Shown one piece after another: positions 1-6,356 of a stretch of DNA of 10,952 nucleotides; the first letter of the stretch is position 1, and every line of letters starts with the position of its first letter. The notes under the pieces were generated by a model. That model was not told the DNA's origin and ran no database searches. It worked only from the letters and a program-made list of their open reading frames with translations. The position numbers and the translations under genes are program-made. Origin of the DNA: Comamonadaceae bacterium (GTDB lineage: Bacteria; Pseudomonadota; Gammaproteobacteria; Burkholderiales; Burkholderiaceae_C); the NCBI GenBank assembly GCA_947458305.1, contig CANGZO010000062.1, positions 1 to 10,952 of the forward strand, in the 5' to 3' direction.

Positions 1-1070
1 CCGTCCACACCATCGAAACCGCTGAAGATGCCAACAAAAAGGCCGTGCACGACGACATGATCAGCCCGCGCTTTTACACCACCGACTTTGCGGCCATGGA
101 CCGCATCAACATCGAGCCGGTGCGCGCCGAGTGGGACAGGATGATGGCCGAGTACGAAGGCGACAACAACCACGACCACTTCCAGCGCGACGAAGCCTTT
201 GCCGGCGAAGTGGCCGCCGGCATGGCCAGCCTGTCGCCCGAGATGCGCCAGGAATTCATGGACTTTTTGGTCAGCTCCCTCACTTCGGAATTCTCCGGCT
301 GCGTGCTTTACAACGAGATTCGCAAGAACGTCAGCAACCCTGACATCAAGCAGCTCATGACCTACTTGGCGCGGGATGAATCGCGCCACGCGGGCTTCAT
401 CAACCTGTCGCTGCGCGACTTCAACCTAGGGATAGACCTGGGTAACTTGAAGCGCACCAAGAAGTACACCTTCTTCAAGCCCAAATACATTTACTACGCG
501 ACCTACTTGTCCGAAAAGATCGGCTACGCGCGTTACATCACCATCTTCCGCCAGCTCGAAAAGCACCCCGAAAAACGCTTTCACCCCATCTTTCGCTGGT
601 TTGAGTTGTGGTGCAACGACGAGTTCCGCCATGGTGAATCGTTTGCCCTGATCATGCGGGCCAACCCCAAGTTGCTCAGCGGCGGCAACAAGCTGTGGAT
701 TCGCTTTTTCTTGCTGGCCGTGTACGCCACCATGTACGTGCGTGACCACACCCGCCCCATGCTGCACGAAGCCATGGGGCTCGATTCGAGCGAGTACGAC
801 TACCAGGTGTTCCGCATCACCACCGAAATCACCAAGCAGGTGTTCCCGCTGGCGCTCGACACCGATAACCCCGACTTCCGCCGGGGCCTGGAGCGCCTGT
901 TCGCTCTGTCGCAAGCCATGGAAAAAGCCAAGGCGCGTGGTGGTGTGGTGGGCAAGCTGCAACAAGGCGTGTGCGCCGTCAAGGCAGCAGCCACCTTTGC
1001 GCGGCTTTACTTCATGCCGGTGATTGAACAAGACCTGTCACCCCAAGTGCGCATGGAACCGGCATGGTGA
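1..1070 (+). CDS. acsF: Oxygen-dependent Mg-protoporphyrin IX monomethyl ester cyclase (5' partial)
   Basis: AcsF is the di-iron oxygenase that closes the isocyclic E ring of bacteriochlorophyll, turning Mg-protoporphyrin IX monomethyl ester into divinyl protochlorophyllide with O2. The frame is open to the left edge (first full codon at base 3), giving 355 visible residues, close to the usual family length, so probably only a few N-terminal residues are missing. A GTG at 45 is an internal codon, not a convincing start. Counting from that GTG, two ExxH iron-binding motifs are visible: DESRH (E112, H115) and DEFRH (E193, H196), with a further conserved acidic residue, E82, in SSLTSEFSG. The conserved N-terminal block RFYTTDFAAMD and the block KYTFFKPKYI are also typical. 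The stop overlaps the puhE start by 7 bases. The betaproteobacterial cyclase is known to need a partner protein, BciE; no such gene is in this window. Identification is firm. Confidence 0.96.
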   Translation, partial: VHTIETAEDANKKAVHDDMISPRFYTTDFAAMDRINIEPVRAEWDRMMAEYEGDNNHDHFQRDEAFAGEVAAGMASLSPEMRQEFMDFLVSSLTSEFSGCVLYNEIRKNVSNPDIKQLMTYLARDESRHAGFINLSLRDFNLGIDLGNLKRTKKYTFFKPKYIYYATYLSEKIGYARYITIFRQLEKHPEKRFHPIFRWFELWCNDEFRHGESFALIMRANPKLLSGGNKLWIRFFLLAVYATMYVRDHTRPMLHEAMGLDSSEYDYQVFRITTEITKQVFPLALDTDNPDFRRGLERLFALSQAMEKAKARGGVVGKLQQGVCAVKAAATFARLYFMPVIEQDLSPQVRMEPAW

Positions 1071-1849
1071 CTGAAGTCGTTTGGGCCTGCGTTTTCACGG
1101 CACTGTGCTGGTGGCTCGGCACGGGTGTGATTTTGTGGCTCGACCGGCTGCCCGCGCGCAGCTTCCGTTTCAGCTTGGGCGGTTGGACGGTGCTTTTGGC
1201 TTTGAGTTTTTGGGGCGTGGCCCACAGCATGCAAGAGGTCAGCGTGTTCAACGCTTACCTCGCTTTTGGCAGCGTGATTGTCATGTGGGGCTGGCACGAG
1301 TTGGCTTTCCTCACCGGCTGGATCACCGGGCCGCGCAAAACCCCGCTGGACACAGGCGTCACAGGTTGGGCGCGTTTTGTGCAATCGGTACAGGTCATGC
1401 TTTACCACGAGCTGGCCTTGCTGGCCAATTTTGCTGTGCTGTGGTGGATGCAAGAGGGCCAAGCCAGCCATGTGGCCATTTGCACCTTTGCGCTGCTGTG
1501 GTGCATGCGCTTGTCGGCCAAACTGAATTTGTTTTTTGGCGTGCCGCAAAACGGCGCGCAATACCTGCCTGAGCACTTGACCTACTTGGCCAGTTATTTC
1601 CGCACCACCACCGGCATGTCGCTGTGGTTTGTGCTGTCCATGAGCGTGGCCATGGGCACTTGGTTTTGGCTGGTCTGGCTCGCCCAGCAAGGTGCTGTGG
1701 CCATTACCACCGGTTGGGTCATGCTGGCCACCTTGCTCGGGCTGGCGATTGTTGAACACGTCATCATGATTTTTCCTTGGCCACTGGAGCGGCTGTGGGG
1801 TTGGGCCATGGGCCAGACCACCAAACCGGCTTTGACCACACCCCCTTGA
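1064..1849 (+). CDS. puhE: PuhE, putative photosynthetic complex assembly protein (DUF3623 family)
   Basis: This 261-residue protein is an integral membrane protein of the PuhE/DUF3623 family, found next to acsF or puhA-C in photosynthetic proteobacteria and implicated in assembly of the reaction centre and light-harvesting complex. Its biochemical activity is not established. About seven hydrophobic segments are visible, roughly residues 4-26, 40-56, 62-84, 110-130, 136-150, 186-206 and 213-236. Recognisable blocks are WGWHEL (75-80), YHELALL (114-120), SAKLNLFFGVPQNG (151-164) and LPEHLTYLASYF (168-179), with conserved histidines. The ATG at 1064 lies inside the end of acsF (ATGGTGA), with a weak GGAA five bases upstream, so translation is probably coupled to acsF. 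A GTG at 1067 is an alternative start one codon later. The stop is 7 bases before crtI. I assign the family from recalled sequence resemblance and position after acsF. Confidence 0.9.
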   Translation: MVTEVVWACVFTALCWWLGTGVILWLDRLPARSFRFSLGGWTVLLALSFWGVAHSMQEVSVFNAYLAFGSVIVMWGWHELAFLTGWITGPRKTPLDTGVTGWARFVQSVQVMLYHELALLANFAVLWWMQEGQASHVAICTFALLWCMRLSAKLNLFFGVPQNGAQYLPEHLTYLASYFRTTTGMSLWFVLSMSVAMGTWFWLVWLAQQGAVAITTGWVMLATLLGLAIVEHVIMIFPWPLERLWGWAMGQTTKPALTTPP

Positions 1850-1856
1850 AGGCCCC

Positions 1857-3428
1857 ATGAACAGCAACACACAGACCTACCGCACCGAGGGTTTCGGTAT
1901 CCCGGTCACACCCAAGCGCTCGGACCCAACGACACAGACTCCAGCCCATACGCGCCCCGTCGCCGTGGTGATTGGCAGCGGCTTTGGTGGTCTGGCCGCA
2001 GCGATTCGCCTGAGCGTCAAGGGTTACGAGGTCAAGGTGTTTGAAAAACTCGACGCCCCCGGTGGACGCGCTTATGTGCACCACCAAGACGGCTTCACGT
2101 TTGATGCGGGGCCCACCATCATCACCGCGCCCTTTTTGCTCGAAGAGCTCTGGGCACTGTGCGGCAAAAGCTTTGCAGGCGACGTGAAGCTGGTCGCTAT
2201 GGACCCCTTTTACCGCGTGCGTTTTGCCGATGGCACCTGGTTTGACTACAACGGCGACCCCGAGCACATGCGCGCCGAAGTGGCGCGCTTTGAGCCCTCG
2301 GACTTGCCAGGTTACGAACGCTTTTTGGAAGAAGCCGAGCGCTGTAAAACCTTGGGTTTTGAAGGCATGGGCGACATGGCCTTTGACAAAGTCAGCGACC
2401 TGATGGCCGCCATCCCCGACTTCTTGCGCATGGGCGCGTGGCGCAGTTTGTACAGCCTGGTGGCCAAACACATCCGCAACGACAAGCTGCGCATCGTGAT
2501 GAGCTTTCACCCGTTGCTGATTGGTGGCAACCCCTTTGCAGTGACTTGCGCTTATGCGCTGATCAATTCGCTGGAACGCACCTGGGGCGTGCATTCGGCC
2601 ATGGGCGGCACCGGAGCGATTGTGAAAGGCTTGGTCGGCTTGCTGCAAGAGCGCGACGTGCCGCTGCGTTGCAACGCCCCTGTCACGCAAATCCGCATTG
2701 AAAACGGTCGCGCTTGCGGTGTCGAACTGCAAAACGGCGAGTTCGTGCCCGCCGACATCGTGGTCAGCAACGGCGACACCGCTTGGACCTACAAGAACCT
2801 GGTGGCCCCCGAGCACCGCCGTGTCTGGACCGACCGCAAGATCGCCAACGGTAAATACTCCATGGGCTTGTTTGTCTGGTACTTCGGCACCTCCAAACAA
2901 TACCCCGACGTTCCGCACCACATGATGGTGCTGGGCCCGCGCTACAAAGGTCTGCTGCAAGACATCTTTCAAAAGCACAAACTGGCCGAGGACTTCAGCC
3001 TGTATCTGCACCGCCCCACCGCCACCGACCCCTCGCTGGCTCCCGAGGGTTGCGACACCTTTTATGTGCTCTCGCCCGTGCCGCACTTGGACAGCGGCAC
3101 CGACTGGCCCGCCTTTGCCGAGACCTACCGTGCCGCCATTGCCGAAAGCCTGGAAGCCAGCGTGTTGCCCGGTCTGCGCGAACACATCGTGACCAGCAAG
3201 GTCAGCACACCGCAAGATTTTCAGGACAACTTGTGGTCCTACAAAGGTGCGGGTTTTGGCCTGGAGCCGCTGCTGCTGCAAAGCGCCTGGTTCCGTCCCC
3301 ACAACCGCAGCGAGGATGTGCCGGGCCTGTTTGTGGTGGGTGCCAGCACGCACCCCGGCGCAGGTGTGCCCGGCGTGCTCATGTCAGCCAAAGCCCTTGA
3401 AACGGTGGTCCCCCATGTCAATGCCTGA
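1857..3428 (+). CDS. crtI: Phytoene desaturase CrtI
   Basis: CrtI is an FAD-dependent membrane-associated desaturase that introduces double bonds stepwise into phytoene, giving neurosporene or lycopene; the number of steps cannot be read from the sequence. The 523-residue protein has an N-terminal Rossmann FAD motif GSGFGGLAAAIRL (G40, G42, G45), an acidic FAD-ribose ligand in VFEKLDAPGGRA (E63), and the substrate-entry block FTFDAGPTIITAP. The C-terminal family signature GASTHPGAGVPGVLMSAKA (from 495) is intact. About 35 polar residues precede the Rossmann fold, longer than in many CrtI proteins, and I see no good later start. The ATG at 1857 has GAAGG only four bases upstream. It follows puhE by 7 bases and its end overlaps crtB by 14 bases, so it is surely in the same transcript. 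A related desaturase such as CrtD is the alternative, but the pairing with crtB and the overall sequence favour CrtI. Confidence 0.95.
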   Translation: MNSNTQTYRTEGFGIPVTPKRSDPTTQTPAHTRPVAVVIGSGFGGLAAAIRLSVKGYEVKVFEKLDAPGGRAYVHHQDGFTFDAGPTIITAPFLLEELWALCGKSFAGDVKLVAMDPFYRVRFADGTWFDYNGDPEHMRAEVARFEPSDLPGYERFLEEAERCKTLGFEGMGDMAFDKVSDLMAAIPDFLRMGAWRSLYSLVAKHIRNDKLRIVMSFHPLLIGGNPFAVTCAYALINSLERTWGVHSAMGGTGAIVKGLVGLLQERDVPLRCNAPVTQIRIENGRACGVELQNGEFVPADIVVSNGDTAWTYKNLVAPEHRRVWTDRKIANGKYSMGLFVWYFGTSKQYPDVPHHMMVLGPRYKGLLQDIFQKHKLAEDFSLYLHRPTATDPSLAPEGCDTFYVLSPVPHLDSGTDWPAFAETYRAAIAESLEASVLPGLREHIVTSKVSTPQDFQDNLWSYKGAGFGLEPLLLQSAWFRPHNRSEDVPGLFVVGASTHPGAGVPGVLMSAKALETVVPHVNA

Positions 3429-4536
3429 GCGCGCACCCCACTTGAGCGCTGTGGCCACGCCTGCAGCCGCCCTGCCCACGGCACCCGGGGTGCTGCAAGA
3501 GCTCGACTTCGATTCGCACGACCTGCAAGCCTGCGTGGCCATGATGCAAGGCGGCTCCAAAACATTTTTTGCGGCGAGCCGTTTGCTGCCGCCGCGCGTG
3601 CGCACCGCAGCGATCGCGCTCTATGCGTTTTGTCGTGTGGCCGACGATTTGGTTGACGAAGCCGCACCAGGCGATACGCCCTTGGTCGTGTTGCAAGAGC
3701 GCTTGGACGCCATCTATGCAGGCACCCCGAACGACCATGTCGAAGACCATGCCCTGAGCCTGCTGGTGCAGCAGTACAAACTGCCCCGCCATTTGCTCGA
3801 CGCCCTGATCGAAGGTTTTGCCTGGGATGCAGCAGGTCGTACCTACGACAGCATCGAAGACCTGCACGCCTATGGCGCAAGGGTGGCCGGCAGTGTGGGC
3901 GCGATGATGAGCTGGATCATGGGCCCACAAAGCATGGACACCTTGGCCCGCGCCTGCGAGTTGGGCGTGGCCATGCAACTGACCAACATCGCCCGCGACG
4001 TCGGGCACGACGCCAGCATTGGCCGCCTGTACCTGCCCCGCCGCTGGTTGGTCGAAGCCGGTGTGAACCCCGAAAGCTGGATGGCCGCGCCCGTTTTCTC
4101 GCCCGCCATTGCCGGTGTGGTGGCCCGTCTTTTGGAAGAGGCCGACCGCCTGTACAAACAAGCCCACTCTGGCATTGCGGCCCTGCCGCCCGATTGCCGC
4201 GCTGCCATTTGCGCTGCCAGCATGATTTATGCCGAAATTGGCCACCAACTGCGCCGCGATGGCTTGGATTCGGTCAACAAGCGCACGGTGGTCAGCACCA
4301 CACGCAAGCTCATGCTGTTGGCGAGTGCGTGGACCCAGGTGCATTGGATCCGCGTGAGCGCGCAGACCCCAGAGCCACTGGAGGCGATTGTGGGCTTGGT
4401 GCAAGGCTGCCGCGATGCCGTTCAACAAAAGGGCAACAAGGCTTATTTTCCAAACCGCGCCATGCCCCAGCGCGTGGCCTGGATGCTCGACCTGCTGGAG
4501 CGCCGCGAAGCAGAGCGCCTGGGCCGCAACACATGA
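3415..4536 (+). CDS. crtB: Phytoene synthase CrtB
   Basis: CrtB joins two geranylgeranyl diphosphates head to head to make 15-cis-phytoene, the substrate of the preceding CrtI. The 373-residue product has both aspartate-rich Mg-diphosphate motifs of the squalene/phytoene synthase family: DDLVD at 77-81 and DVGHD at 195-199 in QLTNIARDVGHDA, followed by GRLYLP. The second motif has His where Glu is usual (DVGED), but both end aspartates are kept. YAFCRVADD and GSKTFFAASRLLPP are further signatures. I chose ATG 3415, inside the end of crtI (14-base overlap), because GGTGG lies six bases upstream and the open frame further upstream is only crtI read in another frame. ATG 3421 (8-base overlap) is the alternative. 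Some 40 Ala/Pro-rich residues precede the conserved domain. The stop forms an ATGA overlap with a 15-codon ORF leading to the BLUF gene. Confidence 0.95.
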   Translation: MSMPERAPHLSAVATPAAALPTAPGVLQELDFDSHDLQACVAMMQGGSKTFFAASRLLPPRVRTAAIALYAFCRVADDLVDEAAPGDTPLVVLQERLDAIYAGTPNDHVEDHALSLLVQQYKLPRHLLDALIEGFAWDAAGRTYDSIEDLHAYGARVAGSVGAMMSWIMGPQSMDTLARACELGVAMQLTNIARDVGHDASIGRLYLPRRWLVEAGVNPESWMAAPVFSPAIAGVVARLLEEADRLYKQAHSGIAALPPDCRAAICAASMIYAEIGHQLRRDGLDSVNKRTVVSTTRKLMLLASAWTQVHWIRVSAQTPEPLEAIVGLVQGCRDAVQQKGNKAYFPNRAMPQRVAWMLDLLERREAERLGRNT

Positions 4537-4580
4537 ATGCCAAGTCCATGACCAGCCCCTCGACATGGAGATTCCGATGA
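4533..4580 (+). CDS. Possible 15-codon coupling mini-ORF between crtB and the BLUF gene
   Basis: This reading frame encodes 15 residues (MNAKSMTSPSTWRFR). Its ATG overlaps the crtB stop as ATGA (4533-4536), and its own TGA overlaps the BLUF ATG as ATGA (4577-4580). No Shine-Dalgarno sequence precedes it, so it could only be translated by ribosomes finishing crtB. The arrangement would let ribosomes pass from crtB to the BLUF gene without a gap. No peptide function is suggested. It could be chance, since a short frame between two ATGA motifs is not rare. Confidence 0.25.
   Translation: MNAKSMTSPSTWRFR
4567..4570 (+). promoter_or_regulatory. Ribosome binding site (GGAG) of the BLUF gene
   Basis: GGAG ends six bases before the ATG at 4577. 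It decides between that ATG and the in-frame ATG at 4565, which overlaps the GGAG itself and has no such site in front. Confidence 0.6.
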
Positions 4581-5020
4581 GGGTTCCCAGCCACAGCATC
4601 AACGTGCGCTTGCTCTATGTGAGCCGCGCAGTCGGCCCGCAAACCACCACCATGACCACCAGCATCCTGTCGCAAGCCCAAGCGCACAACCAGGCCCAAG
4701 GCATCACCGGCGTGCTCTGCCAAGGTCAAGGTTTTTTCTTCCAAGTGATCGAAGGTGAGCGCAGCCAGGTGAACACCTTGTACCGCCGCATTTGCGCCGA
4801 CGCTAGGCACCAAGATGTGGACCTGCTGCAGTATGAGGAAATCAACGAACGGCGCTTTGGCCAATGGTCCATGGCGCTGATCCACCTGTCGGTGGACGAC
4901 CCGATGGTCAGGCTGCAGCACCCAGACTTTGACCCTTATTCGGCCACCGGTGCCCAGGTCATGAAACAAGTCATCGACTTGTTAGAGGGTGGGCAGCCCA
5001 TTCGCTTGCCAGAAGCTTGA
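4577..5020 (+). CDS. Stand-alone BLUF-domain blue-light sensor (FAD)
   Basis: BLUF domains bind FAD non-covalently and sense blue light by rearranging hydrogen bonds around the flavin. The 147-residue protein is one BLUF domain (about 10-105) plus a short C-terminal tail (about 106-147) with predicted helical character, as in PixD/BlsA-type short BLUF proteins. The key residues are all present: Tyr14 in RLLYVSRA, Asn38 in AHNQAQGITG, Gln56 in FFFQVIEGE, and Trp97/Met99 in FGQWSMAL. No output enzyme or DNA-binding domain is attached, so it must act through a partner protein. It closes the crtI-crtB run and is probably translationally coupled to it. AppA of Rhodobacter, a BLUF protein with an added haem-binding region, controls photosynthesis genes through the repressor PpsR; a similar role here is inference. 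The family call is firm and the target unknown. ATG 4577 was chosen for its ribosome binding site; ATG 4565 would add four residues. Confidence 0.92.
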   Translation: MRVPSHSINVRLLYVSRAVGPQTTTMTTSILSQAQAHNQAQGITGVLCQGQGFFFQVIEGERSQVNTLYRRICADARHQDVDLLQYEEINERRFGQWSMALIHLSVDDPMVRLQHPDFDPYSATGAQVMKQVIDLLEGGQPIRLPEA

Positions 5021-5062
5021 ACCTCTGACGAAGGTCCCATCTGGACAGTGGCACACAGGACA

Positions 5063-5076
5063 CGCTGACTTCAGCG
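5063..5076. repeat. Short perfect inverted repeat at the convergent gene junction
   Basis: CGCTGA-CT-TCAGCG is a six-base inverted repeat with a two-base centre that covers the stop codon of the - strand amidohydrolase gene (5071-5073). The 50 bases between the BLUF stop and that stop (5021-5070) hold no other structure I can see. The loop is too short and no T-run follows, so I do not call a terminator. It may be chance. Confidence 0.3.
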
Positions 5077-6336
5077 CGCAGGCGCAACCTTCGCTTGGCC
5101 CAGCATGGCGTGCAGCAACACATTGCAGCCCGCTTCGATGTGCTCGGGCTTGGCGTCCTCGATTTCGTTGTGGCTGATGCCGTCTTTGCAGGGAATGAAA
5201 ATCATGCCGCTTGGGGCCAGACGGGCGGTGTAGATGGCGTCGTGCCCGGCACCTGAGACCACCGGCATTTGGCTGTAACCCAGCTGCGCCGCAGCGGCAG
5301 ACACCGCCTCCACACACGCCGGATGGAAGGGTTGCGCCGGGAAACTCGACACCAGGGTCAGCTCGATGCGCAGGCCTGTGCTGTCCTGCAAACTTTGAGC
5401 CAAGGCTTTGATCTCATCGGCCATGGCCTCCACCCCGGCGTCGGTGTTGTTGCGCAGGTCGATGCTGAACTTGACCCTCCCCGGAATCACGTTGCGGCTG
5501 TTGGGATGCACATGCACCATGCCCACCGTGCCCCTGGCGTGGGGTGCGTACTTGTGGGCCGTGCTCACCACGGCTTGCATCAAGTGCGTGGCCACTTGCA
5601 GGGCATCTTGGCGCAGGGCCATGGGGGTGGGGCCCGCGTGGGCTTCCATGCCAGTGACGATGCAGTCAAACCAACGAATACCCAAGGAGCCGCTGACCAC
5701 ACCGATCGTCACCTCCGCGTCTTCGAGTACCGGGCCTTGTTCGATGTGGGTCTCGAAGTACGCCCCAATCGGGTGCTGCCCCGGCACCTCGGTGCCGACA
5801 TAGCCAATCCGCTGCAACTCCTCGAGCACGGTTTTGCCCTCTTGGTCTTGGGCCTTGTAGGCGTGTTCCAGCGAAAACGCACCCGCAAAAACCCCCGAGC
5901 CCATCATCACTGGCACAAAACGCGAGCCTTCTTCATTGGTCCAAAAGGCCACCTCGATGGGGGCCTCGGTTTCAATGCCGTGGTCATTCAAGCATCGCAC
6001 CACCTCCAGTCCAGCCAGCACGCCGTAGTTGCCGTCGAACTTGCCCCCTGTAGGCTGGGTGTCGATGTGGCTGCCGGTCATGATGGGTGGCAAATCGGGC
6101 TGTCGCCCTGCTCTGCGCATGAAGACGTTGCCGATTTGATCGACCGTGACCGTCATGCCTGCTTCGCGCGCCCATGACGTGACCAGGTCACGGCCTTGGC
6201 GATCCAAGTCCGTCAAGGCCAAACGACAGACGCCGCCTTTTTCGGTGCCACCGATTTGGGCCAGCGTCATCAGCGATTGCCACAAACGGTTGGCGTCGAT
6301 GCGCAGGGAGGACAAGGTGTCGGGACTCGGCTTCAT
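5071..6336 (-). CDS. M20-family amidohydrolase (allantoate / N-carbamoyl-amino-acid hydrolase type)
   Basis: This 421-residue protein belongs to the metal-dependent hydantoinase/carbamoylase family (AllC, HyuC, beta-ureidopropionase), which cleaves ureido groups and releases ammonia and CO2. Metal ligands are visible: H90 in GSHIDTQ, D101 in GGKFDGNYG, E136 in WTNEEGSRF, H197 in FETHIEQGP and H389 in GISHNEIE. The dimerisation/substrate domain carries MEAHAGPTPM and NSRNVIPG. Allantoate, N-carbamoyl-L-amino acids and N-carbamoyl-beta-alanine are all possible substrates; the nearby allA-like gene favours allantoate but does not prove it. Two starts are possible. ATG 6360 makes an ATGA overlap with the gntR stop and would add eight residues. 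ATG 6336 has GGAG eight bases upstream and matches the start of the conserved part, so I chose it. Either way the gene is coupled to the GntR regulator. The protein is cytoplasmic, with no signal peptide. Confidence 0.9.
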   Translation of the reverse strand: MKPSPDTLSSLRIDANRLWQSLMTLAQIGGTEKGGVCRLALTDLDRQGRDLVTSWAREAGMTVTVDQIGNVFMRRAGRQPDLPPIMTGSHIDTQPTGGKFDGNYGVLAGLEVVRCLNDHGIETEAPIEVAFWTNEEGSRFVPVMMGSGVFAGAFSLEHAYKAQDQEGKTVLEELQRIGYVGTEVPGQHPIGAYFETHIEQGPVLEDAEVTIGVVSGSLGIRWFDCIVTGMEAHAGPTPMALRQDALQVATHLMQAVVSTAHKYAPHARGTVGMVHVHPNSRNVIPGRVKFSIDLRNNTDAGVEAMADEIKALAQSLQDSTGLRIELTLVSSFPAQPFHPACVEAVSAAAAQLGYSQMPVVSGAGHDAIYTARLAPSGMIFIPCKDGISHNEIEDAKPEHIEAGCNVLLHAMLGQAKVAPAR

Positions 6337-6344
6337 GGTGCGAT

Positions 6345-6348
6345 CTCC
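6345..6348 (-). promoter_or_regulatory. Ribosome binding site (GGAG) that selects the amidohydrolase start
   Basis: Read on the - strand, GGAG lies eight bases before ATG 6336 and within the eight codons that would be added by ATG 6360. It is the main reason for preferring the shorter product. Confidence 0.5.
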
Positions 6349-6356
6349 AGAGGTGT

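Noticed and set aside
1850..1856. A promoter or PpsR/CrtJ-type operator (TGT-N12-ACA) in front of crtI.
   Set aside because: The gap after puhE is only 7 bases and I saw no paired TGT/ACA motif with the right spacing near the crtI or crtB starts, though I could not scan exhaustively.
1764..3353. A 529-codon open frame on the - strand opposite crtI.
   Set aside because: It is the antisense shadow of crtI in GC-rich DNA. The protein is His/Gly/Ala-rich with no recognisable family, while crtI on the + strand is complete and has all its motifs.
3418..4602. A 394-codon open frame on the - strand opposite crtB.
   Set aside because: It is a shadow frame with low-complexity His/Ala/Gly composition. 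CrtB on the + strand is intact and coupled to crtI.
5063..5076. An intrinsic terminator at the convergent junction.
   Set aside because: The six-base stem has only a two-base loop and no T-run follows on either strand.
5269..6177. A 302-codon open frame on the + strand opposite the amidohydrolase gene.
   Set aside because: It runs antisense to an enzyme with all its metal ligands in place, has His/Arg/Gly-rich composition, and resembles no family I know.
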